From: Xanthobacter autotrophicus
GTDB lineage: Bacteria; Pseudomonadota; Alphaproteobacteria; Rhizobiales; Xanthobacteraceae
NCBI RefSeq assembly: GCF_030015065.1
Contig: NZ_JAIVFN010000023.1
Location: 1-46,036 of the forward strand
DNA: 46,036 nucleotides
Direction of reading: 5' to 3'
The translations under genes and the position numbers were made by a program. The notes beneath the pieces are model-generated. The model searched no databases. It was not told the origin of the DNA and saw nothing but the letters and a program-made list of their open reading frames with translations. Position 1 is the first letter of the stretch, and every line of letters starts with the position of its first letter. Positions 39,477-46,036 of the stretch are shown piece by piece.

Positions 39477-40538
39477 ATGGAAACAGGTGGACCGGGCCCC
39501 GGCCCCGCGCAGGGCCGGGCCGAACCGCGCCCGGATCGCGCGCGGCTGGGGCTGGCGCTCCTCGGCCTCCTTTCGCTCGCGGTGCTGAGCGTGCTGGTGG
39601 GGGTGGGGGACATGGCCCCCGGCTCCCTCGTCTCGGCCCTGCGGGCGAGCCTCGCCGGCGACGCGGCGGGCGGCGGTGAGGCGGCGGGACGCGCGACGCT
39701 GCTCCTCGTCGCGAGCCGGGTGCCGCGCACGCTGGCGCTGCTGTTCGCCGGCCTCGCCATGGGCGTGTGCGCGGCGCTGATGCAGATGCTGTTCCGCAAC
39801 CGCTTCGTGGAGCCAACCACCGCCGGCACCGCCGAGGCGGCGAGCCTCGGCCTGCTCTGCGCCACCCTTCTGACCCCCGGCCTGCCGCTGCTGGGCAAGA
39901 TGCTGGTCGCGGCGGCCTTCGCGCTGGCGGGGACGGTCCTGTTCCTCAAGATCGTGGACCGCATCGCCTTTCGCGGCGCGGTGGTGGTGCCGCTGGTGGG
40001 GCTCATGCTGGGCGGCGTGATCAATGCCCTGACCACCTTCGTCGCCTATCGCGCCGACCTGCTGCAATCCCTCGCCGCCTGGACCACGGGGGATTTCTCC
40101 GGCGTGGTGCGCGGGCGCTACGAACTGATGTGGCTGTGCGTGGTGCTCGCCGTCATCGCCTATGCGGCGGCGGACCGCTTCACCGTCGCCGGCCTCGGCG
40201 ACACCTTCGCGCGCAATCTCGGGCTCGATTATCGGCGCATCGTGGCCCTGGGCCTTGCCATCGTCGCGCTGGCGACGGCCGCCGCCATCGCCACGGCGGG
40301 GACGGTGCCCTTCCTCGGCCTGCTGGTCGCCAATGCCGTGGGGCTGGTTCTGGGCGACAACCTGCGCCGGACCCTGCCGTGGATCGCGCTGTCCGGCGCC
40401 GGCTTCCTCCTGGCCTGCGACATCCTTGGCCGCCTCATCCGCTACCCCTACGAGATCCCGGTGGGCACGGTGGCGGGGGTGGCGGGCAGCGCGGTGTTCC
40501 TCTTCCTGCTGCTCGGGCGGCGCCTGCGCCTTGGCTGA
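39477..40538 (+). CDS. Siderophore ABC importer permease (FatD/CeuB-like)
   Basis: FecCD-family permease of 353 aa with about nine to ten membrane helices. The sequence has VPRTLALLFAGLAMGVCAALMQMLFRNRFVEPTTAGTAEAASLGLL (the usual RxPRxLxAxxxGxxLaxxGxxxQ pattern) and GTVPFLGLLVANAVGLVLGDNLRRTLPW near the end. It forms a heterodimer with the next protein. It starts three bases after the binding-protein stop and overlaps the next gene by eight bases, assuming a TTG start there. Confidence 0.9.
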   Translation: METGGPGPGPAQGRAEPRPDRARLGLALLGLLSLAVLSVLVGVGDMAPGSLVSALRASLAGDAAGGGEAAGRATLLLVASRVPRTLALLFAGLAMGVCAALMQMLFRNRFVEPTTAGTAEAASLGLLCATLLTPGLPLLGKMLVAAAFALAGTVLFLKIVDRIAFRGAVVVPLVGLMLGGVINALTTFVAYRADLLQSLAAWTTGDFSGVVRGRYELMWLCVVLAVIAYAAADRFTVAGLGDTFARNLGLDYRRIVALGLAIVALATAAAIATAGTVPFLGLLVANAVGLVLGDNLRRTLPWIALSGAGFLLACDILGRLIRYPYEIPVGTVAGVAGSAVFLFLLLGRRLRLG

Positions 40539-41493
40539 CGCGCGCACCATAAGGGCGCGGCGCGTGCTCCTCCTGCTGGTGCTGGCGACGCTGGTCGCCA
40601 TGGCCTGCTTCATGACGGTTGGGGCGCGGGGCAACTGGGGCTTCGTTTTGTCCCTGCGCGGCGGCAAGCTGGCGGGCCTCGTGCTGGTGGGCGTGGCGGT
40701 GGCCATCGCCACCGTGCTGTTCCAGACCCTCACCGAGAACCGCATCCTCACCCCCGCCGTGATGGGCTTCGACGCGCTCTACGTGGCGCTCCAGACCGCT
40801 CTGGTGTTCGTGCTCGGAGCGCAGGGTGAGGCGGCGCTCGATCCGCGCCTGCGCTTTGCCGGCGAGGCGCTGCTGCTCGCGGTGGTGGCGCTCGGCCTCT
40901 TCCGCTTCCTGTTCGACGGGCGGCGCGGCTTCCACCTCGTGGTGCTGGCCGGCCTCGTGTTCGGCATTCTGTGCCGGGGGCTCGCCAACCTCCTCCAGCG
41001 CATCCTCGATCCCAACGCCTTCTCGGTGCTCCAGTCGCTGATGTTCACCCGCTTCAACGTGATGGACACCAGCCTCCTGCCGGTGGCGGCGGTGGCGATC
41101 CTTGCCGCCGGGGTGCTGGCCTGGCGCCTCGCGCCCGCCCTCGACGTGCTGGCGCTGGGGCGGGATGCGGCGATCAATCTCGGCGTGGACCACCGGCGCA
41201 TGGTCACCCTGCTCATCCTCGTCATCGCCGTGCTGGTCTCGGTCTCCACGGCGCTGGTGGGGCCGGTGCTGTTCTTCGGCCTTTTGGTGTCGAACCTCGC
41301 CTATCTCGCCCTCGGCACCGACCGCCATCGCTACACCCTGCCGGGCGCGGCGCTGATCGCCGTCGCCGGCCTCGCGGGCGGGCAGACCGTGCTGGAGCGC
41401 GGGCTCGGCTATGACGGGGCACTGAGCGTGGTGATCGAGTTCACCGGCGGCATCGTCTTCATCCTGCTGCTTCTGAGGGGCACCCGGCCGTGA
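40531..41493 (+). CDS. Siderophore ABC importer permease (FatC/YclO-like)
   Basis: Second FecCD-family permease, about 320 aa. Motifs include VLVGVAVAIATVLFQTLTENRILTPAVMGFDALYV, NLGVDHRRMVTLLILVIAVLVSVSTALVGPVLFFGLLVSNLAY and DRHRYTLPGAALIAVAGL. The best start is TTG at 40531 (overlapping the previous stop). A GTG at 40564 is an alternative but trims the first helix. Its stop overlaps the ATPase GTG. Confidence 0.87.
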   Translation: MADARTIRARRVLLLLVLATLVAMACFMTVGARGNWGFVLSLRGGKLAGLVLVGVAVAIATVLFQTLTENRILTPAVMGFDALYVALQTALVFVLGAQGEAALDPRLRFAGEALLLAVVALGLFRFLFDGRRGFHLVVLAGLVFGILCRGLANLLQRILDPNAFSVLQSLMFTRFNVMDTSLLPVAAVAILAAGVLAWRLAPALDVLALGRDAAINLGVDHRRMVTLLILVIAVLVSVSTALVGPVLFFGLLVSNLAYLALGTDRHRYTLPGAALIAVAGLAGGQTVLERGLGYDGALSVVIEFTGGIVFILLLLRGTRP

Positions 41494-42248
41494 TCGAGAT
41501 CGCCCACGTGTCGAAATCCTATGGCGCCACCCGCGTCCTCGACGATGTCAGCCTGAGCCTGCCGGCGGGCGGCCTCACCGCCGTCATCGGCCCCAACGGG
41601 GCGGGCAAGTCCACGCTTTTGTCCATCGTGGCGCGGCTCATGGCGCCGGACCATGGCAGCGTTCATGTGGACGGGCTCGACGTGTTCGCCACCCCCGGCG
41701 CGGTGCTGGCAAAGCGCATGGCCATCCTGCGGCAGGCCAACCAGATCACGCCGCGCCTCACCGTGGGCGAGCTGGTGGCGTTCGGGCGCTTTCCCTATTC
41801 CCATGGGCGCCTGACGCGCGAGGACGGGGAGAAGATCGCCGAGGCCATCGCCTATGTGGACCTCGCGGGGCTCTCACATCGCCTTCTGGATGAATTGTCC
41901 GGCGGCCAGCGCCAGCGCGCCTTCATCGCCATGGTGCTGGCGCAGGACCCCGCCTGCCTGCTGCTCGACGAGCCGCTCAACAATCTCGACATGAAGCACG
42001 CCGCCGCCACCATGCGCCTCCTGCGCCGCGCCGCCGACGAGCTGGGCAAGACCGTGGTGGTGGTGATCCACGACATCAACTTCGCCTCCTGCCACGCCGA
42101 CCGCATCGTCGCCATGAAGGAGGGCCGGTTGCTGTTCTCCGGCGGGCCGGACGAGGTGATGCGGGAGGACGTGCTGCGCGCCATCTATGACATGGAGGTG
42201 GCCGTGCATGAGGTGGATGGCGCGCGCCTCGGCGCCTATTACCGCTGA
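41490..42248 (+). CDS. Siderophore ABC importer ATPase (FatE/YclP-like)
   Basis: ATP-binding subunit of 252 aa: Walker A GPNGAGKST, Q-loop ILRQANQITPRLTVGELV, signature LSGGQRQRAFIA, Walker B CLLLDEPLNNLD and switch His in VVVIHDINFA. The GTG start at 41490 overlaps the permease stop by four bases. It completes the FatBDCE-type importer. Its 3' end is 12 bp from the convergent kinase gene. Confidence 0.93.
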   Translation: MIEIAHVSKSYGATRVLDDVSLSLPAGGLTAVIGPNGAGKSTLLSIVARLMAPDHGSVHVDGLDVFATPGAVLAKRMAILRQANQITPRLTVGELVAFGRFPYSHGRLTREDGEKIAEAIAYVDLAGLSHRLLDELSGGQRQRAFIAMVLAQDPACLLLDEPLNNLDMKHAAATMRLLRRAADELGKTVVVVIHDINFASCHADRIVAMKEGRLLFSGGPDEVMREDVLRAIYDMEVAVHEVDGARLGAYYR

Positions 42249-42260
42249 CACCGCCGCCGG

Positions 42261-44342
42261 TCAGCCGCCCCACGCGGCGGCATCCGCCTGCGGCAGCCAG
42301 ATGGCGAATGTGGCGCCGTGTCCCGGCGGGCTCGCAAGGCTCATGGTGCCGCCGGCCCGGTCCACCAAGGTGAAGCTGATGGAGAGGCCGAGGCCGGTGC
42401 CGGCCTTGTCGCCGCCCTGCGGCTTGGTGGTGAAGAAGGGATCGAACACCCGCGCCGCATGCTCGGGGGCGATGCCGGGGCCGGTGTCCTGAACCTCGAT
42501 GGACACGCCTGCGCGCCCGTTCTGCGCCGCATCGCGGGTGCGCAGGGTGAGGGTGCCGCCCCGCGGCATGGCGTGGGCGGCATTGACCATCAAATTGATG
42601 AGCACCTGTTGCAGCTCAACCCGGTTCATGGGGACGAGGCGCGTCGCGCTTTCATCCCGCACCACCTCGATCTCGCCGCGCGCGAGCAGGTATTGCACCA
42701 GCACCAGCGCATCGCCGATCACCTCGGACGGCGCCACCGGCTCCAGATGGCCGACGAATTCGGCCGGCCGGGCGAACTGGAGCAGCTTCGACACGATGAT
42801 GGTGATGCGGTGGACCTGCTGGTCGATGAGGTTGAACTCGGTGCGCACCGGCGCCGCCGCCGGCCCCAGCACGTCGCGCGCCACATCGAGGTTGCCCTGG
42901 ATGACGGCCACCGGATTGTTGATCTCGTGGGCCACCCCCGCCGTGATCTCGCCGATGGCCGCCAGCTTCTCCGACATCACCAGCTGGCGCTGGGTGGCGG
43001 CCAGCTCGGCGTTGGCCGCCTTCAGCTCCGCCGTGCGGGCGGCGACGCGGCCGTCGAGTTCCTGCGCCCAGCGCCTGAGCTCGGCGTCGCGCTGCTGGAG
43101 CAGGTCGAGCATGCCGTCGAGATGGTGGGCGACGCGGCCGATCTCGTCGGAGGTGGCGGCGACCCCGGTGCGGGCCGAGAGCGTGCCGGCCTCCACCTGC
43201 GCGATGGTGGCATTCATGGCCTCCAGCGGCCGGAAGATGCCCGCCGCCCAGCGCAGCAGCACGGGACTGGCGATGAGCGCCACCAGCAGGAAGCCGATGC
43301 CCACTGCGGCAAGGCTCGCCCGCTTCAGCGCCAGGAACGGCGCCTCCAGGAAGCCCACATAGAGCATGCCGATGCGCTGGCCCTTGCTGTCCACCACCGG
43401 CTCGTAGGCGGAGATGTACCAGTCGTTGACCACGAAGGCGCGGTCGAGCCACACCCGGCCCTCGCCCAGCACCGCCGCGCGCACTTCCTGCGACACGCGG
43501 GTGCCCAGCGCCCGGCGGCCCTCGAACAGGCGCACATTGGTGGAGACGCGCACGTCGTCCACGAACAGGGTGGCGGTGCCGGCGCTGCCCTCCGCCAGGC
43601 TGCCGGGGCGGTAGACCAGGTCGTTGATGGTGTCGATGAAATCCAGGTTCTGGTTGAGCAGGATGCCGCCCACCAGCGCCCCCGTCCGCGTGCCGTCCGC
43701 AAGCTGCACCGGCGTGCCGGACTGCACCACCATGCCCCGGTCTTCCGCATCGCGGGCGGTGGGCACGGCGCCTGGGGTGGGGACGAGGGCGATATGGGCG
43801 CGCGCCGCAAGCTCCGGGGAGAGGTGGGCGAGCTGCTCGGGCGCGAAGATATCTATTTCGGTGGAGGCCTGCCCCTCAAGCGCGCGGCGCTCCACCAACC
43901 ACAGGGGCGCTTCCGGGCCGTCCTGCGCGGCGGGCGGGGAAGCGGCGATGCGGCGGCCCTGCGGGTCCAGCAGATAGAGGAAATCGAGCCCCATGGCGCG
44001 GCGGCGGGCATTGAGGAAATCGGCCATGGCGGCGCCGTCACCGGCCTCTGCCACCCGCGCGAAGGCGACGGACTCCCCCAGCGCGTGCAGGGTCTCGTCG
44101 GAGCGCTCCATGAGGCGGTCGAGATATTGCCGGGCGATGGTGAGGTCGCCCGCCACCTTGGAAATGAGCAGGTGGTCGAACTGACGGGTCCACCACGTCA
44201 CCACCAGCGCCAGCACCGCCGGCATGATGATGAGCGTCGGCAAAAGCGCGATGGCCAGCAGCCGCGCCCGCACCGAGCGCAGGCGGGAGAACAGGAGGGA
44301 CAACCGGCCCCTTGGCGCGGCCTGCGCCGCCGGTTCAGGCAT
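42261..44342 (-). CDS. Cache-domain sensor histidine kinase (NtrB/DctB-like)
   Basis: Membrane sensor of 693 aa. Helix 1 (about 28-52) and helix 2 (about 345-365) enclose a large periplasmic Cache-type region (TLFVDDVRVSTNVRLFEGRRALGTRVS, WYISAYEPVVDSKGQRIGMLYVGF). HAMP, coiled coil, HisKA with H about 472 in AGVAHEINNPV, and HATPase with NLMVNAAHAM, DTGPGIAPE and GTGLGLSIS follow. It overlaps the regulator gene by eight bases. The signal is likely an extracytoplasmic small molecule. Nearness to the iron importer may be accidental. Confidence 0.92.
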   Translation of the reverse strand: MPEPAAQAAPRGRLSLLFSRLRSVRARLLAIALLPTLIIMPAVLALVVTWWTRQFDHLLISKVAGDLTIARQYLDRLMERSDETLHALGESVAFARVAEAGDGAAMADFLNARRRAMGLDFLYLLDPQGRRIAASPPAAQDGPEAPLWLVERRALEGQASTEIDIFAPEQLAHLSPELAARAHIALVPTPGAVPTARDAEDRGMVVQSGTPVQLADGTRTGALVGGILLNQNLDFIDTINDLVYRPGSLAEGSAGTATLFVDDVRVSTNVRLFEGRRALGTRVSQEVRAAVLGEGRVWLDRAFVVNDWYISAYEPVVDSKGQRIGMLYVGFLEAPFLALKRASLAAVGIGFLLVALIASPVLLRWAAGIFRPLEAMNATIAQVEAGTLSARTGVAATSDEIGRVAHHLDGMLDLLQQRDAELRRWAQELDGRVAARTAELKAANAELAATQRQLVMSEKLAAIGEITAGVAHEINNPVAVIQGNLDVARDVLGPAAAPVRTEFNLIDQQVHRITIIVSKLLQFARPAEFVGHLEPVAPSEVIGDALVLVQYLLARGEIEVVRDESATRLVPMNRVELQQVLINLMVNAAHAMPRGGTLTLRTRDAAQNGRAGVSIEVQDTGPGIAPEHAARVFDPFFTTKPQGGDKAGTGLGLSISFTLVDRAGGTMSLASPPGHGATFAIWLPQADAAAWGG

Positions 44343-45738
44343 TCCAGGCCTTCAGCTTGCGGTCGAGGGTCTTGCGCGAGACGCCGAGGCGGCGCGCCGC
44401 CTCCGCCCGGTTGCCGCCGGCCTCGCCCAGCACCTTGAGCATGTGGGCCTTCTCCACCGCGCCGAGGGCCTGGGGGAGGGCGTCGGCGTTTTCCACCGCC
44501 GGTTCCTCGTCCGCGTCCGGCACCACGTCGCCCGGGAATTCGCCGAGGATGAGCGAGCGCTCGATGACGTTGCGCAGCTCGCGCACATTGCCGGGCCAGT
44601 CGTAGCGGGCGAGGGCGCGCAGCACCGCCTCCGTCAGGGCGAGGGGCGGCACGCCCAATTGGGCCGACAGCTCGGCCATGAACAGGTGGGCCAGCGGTTC
44701 AACGTCCGCCGCCCGCTCGCGCAGGGGAGCGAGGTGGATGTTGACCACGTTGAGCCGGTAATAGAGATCCTGCCGGAAGCGGCCCTGCGCCACCGCCGTT
44801 GCTAGATCGCAATTGGTGGCGGCGATGAGGCGCACGTCCACCGGGACCTCCCGCTCGGCGCCCACCGGACGGACCTTCTTGTCCTCGATGACGCGCAGGA
44901 GCTTGGACTGCATGGCGGGGGGCAGCTCGCCCACCTCGTCGAGGAACAGCGTGCCGCCCTGGGCATAGAAGAACAGCCCCTCGCGGGAGGAGGCGGCGCC
45001 GGTAAAGGCGCCCTTCAGGTGGCCGAACAGCTCGCTCTCGATGATCTCGGGGGCGATGGCGGCGCAGTTCACCGGCACGAACGGTTTGCCGGCGCGGGGC
45101 GAGACATCGTGCAGGGAGCGGGCGGTGACTTCCTTGCCGGTGCCGGATTCGCCGGTCACCAGCACGGTGGTGGGCATGGGGCCGACGCGCTCGATCATGC
45201 CCCGCACGGTGCGGGTGGCGTTCGAGGCGCCCACCATGGCGCCGGCGCCGGGCAGGGCTTTGAGTTCGCGCCGCAGCACGAAATTCTCGCGCATCAGCCG
45301 GCCGCGGTCGAGGCAGCGGGCGATGGCGTTGAGGATCTGGTTGGAGCGGAACGGCTTCAGCACGAAGTCCGCCGCCCCTGCCCGCAGCGCCTTGATGGCG
45401 GTTTCCAGGTCCGCGAAGGCGGTGATGAGGATCACGTCCCGGTAGAAGCCCGAGCCGCGCAGCTCCTCCAGCCATTCGAGGCCGGTGCGCCCGGCCATGA
45501 TGTTGTCGAGGATGATGAGGTCGAAGGGCGTCGCCTCCAGCAGTCGCGAGGCCGTCGCCACGTCCGCCGCCTCCGCCACGTGCCGGCAGCGGGAGGCGAG
45601 CATGCGCACGAGGAAGTTCCGCATGCCGGGCTCGTCGTCCACCACCAGGATGGAGGCGCCGGACAGATGCGGGCTGAAGGCGATGTCGCCGGCGGCGTGG
45701 TGAGGCGCCTCCTGCGGGGCATCGGCGGTGGTGGCCAT
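44335..45738 (-). CDS. NtrC-family sigma-54-dependent response regulator
   Basis: Protein of 467 aa. The receiver (about 28-145) has D78 in LIILDNIMAG, where most relatives have Pro after Met. The AAA+ domain (about 160-385) has GESGTGKE, the sigma-54 contact GAFTGA and GGTLFLDEVGELP. The Fis-type helix-turn-helix at the end is AEAARRLGVSRKTLDRKLKAW. It activates sigma-54 promoters on phosphorylation by the co-transcribed kinase. Targets are not identifiable; no -24/-12 element was found in the window. Confidence 0.93.
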   Translation of the reverse strand: MATTADAPQEAPHHAAGDIAFSPHLSGASILVVDDEPGMRNFLVRMLASRCRHVAEAADVATASRLLEATPFDLIILDNIMAGRTGLEWLEELRGSGFYRDVILITAFADLETAIKALRAGAADFVLKPFRSNQILNAIARCLDRGRLMRENFVLRRELKALPGAGAMVGASNATRTVRGMIERVGPMPTTVLVTGESGTGKEVTARSLHDVSPRAGKPFVPVNCAAIAPEIIESELFGHLKGAFTGAASSREGLFFYAQGGTLFLDEVGELPPAMQSKLLRVIEDKKVRPVGAEREVPVDVRLIAATNCDLATAVAQGRFRQDLYYRLNVVNIHLAPLRERAADVEPLAHLFMAELSAQLGVPPLALTEAVLRALARYDWPGNVRELRNVIERSLILGEFPGDVVPDADEEPAVENADALPQALGAVEKAHMLKVLGEAGGNRAEAARRLGVSRKTLDRKLKAWNA

Positions 45739-46036
45739 CAGGTCTTGATCGTCCTTCTGCGACCCCCCGCCGGCGCCCGGTCCGGCGCGCGAGGGTCAAG
45801 CGCGAAAGACGCGTCGTCTGGCCCGCCGCTGGCGCGCCCTCCGTCCCGCCTTTCCTCCCCGATGCCGCCGCCGCGTCTTGTGGAGCGCAGGATCGCCGGT
45901 CATCGCGCCATCCATCGCGCAAATCGCCGGATCGGGCAAATGGGGAAAGGTCCGGCGCGCCCCTGCGGCCGGCGTGAACCGCCGCTCGCGGCTGGCGGAA
46001 CGGAACCCTCTCCCGCTTGCGGGGGAGGGCAGGGAG
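45739..46036. other. Intergenic region ending in a repeat copy
   Basis: About 300 bases upstream of the two-component pair, with no gene seen. The G/C-rich palindrome at 46006-46029 is the inverted partner of 9-32. The promoter of the pair should lie here but was not recognised. Confidence 0.45.

Noticed and set aside
38286-40751. 821-residue minus-strand open frame opposite the siderophore importer
   Set aside because: The composition (Arg, His, Gln, Glu-rich) and lack of motifs mark it as a shadow of the binding-protein and permease genes.

Overview
The window looks like the chromosome of a GC-rich alphaproteobacterium in the Hyphomicrobiales, probably Xanthobacteraceae-like. The reasons are the high-GC codon use, the alphaproteobacterial character of the genes (Ti-type TraA/TraC/TraD, DUF1488 and DUF3309 proteins) and host intergenic repeats built around a CCCGGGC core. 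The taxonomic call is inference from gene content, not from a marker gene.

Left chromosomal arm (1-10969). A four-gene minus-strand operon encodes an isochorismatase-type cysteine hydrolase, an alpha/beta hydrolase, a XapX membrane protein and a Tat-exported amidohydrolase. It is divergent from an HxlR-type repressor, with a palindrome-like site between them. An AraC regulator is followed by four head-to-tail copies of a 17-bp sequence. Next comes a coupled operon for a molybdenum hydroxylase: an FAD subunit, a fused [2Fe-2S]/molybdopterin protein, and a membrane-anchored double ABM-domain protein.

Central mobile region (about 11058-32692). Codon use is less GC-rich over much of it, and it is bordered by oppositely oriented copies of one host repeat family (10968-11057 and 32693-32852). 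The right part is a mobilisation module: traC/traD divergent from traA, a candidate oriT between them, an AlpA-like regulator, a PIN-type toxin-antitoxin pair and a large serine recombinase. No type IV secretion or coupling-protein genes are present, so it reads as an integrative mobilizable element. The left part is a stress-type cargo: glycogen-debranching-like enzyme, glycosyltransferase, NhaA antiporter, transglutaminase-like protein, six small tightly coupled proteins, a stand-alone receiver, a DUF3309-like peptide, PRC-barrel and CsbD proteins, and a 1472-residue CheB-CheR-PAS-kinase-REC-REC-LuxR sensor. Part of a tRNA 3' end sits just inside the left border.

Right chromosomal arm (32879-46036). 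A complete siderophore-iron uptake locus holds a TonB receptor, a periplasmic esterase and a siderophore-interacting reductase on the minus strand. These are divergent from an AraC (PchR-like) regulator and a four-gene FatB/D/C/E-type ABC importer. It is followed, tail to tail, by a two-component pair: a Cache-domain histidine kinase and an NtrC-family sigma-54 activator.

The signals most worth following up are the traC-traA oriT candidate, the inverted host repeats at both island borders with the recombinase reading frame running into one of them, the probably leaderless palindrome-controlled toxin-antitoxin promoter, and the stress cargo carried by the element.
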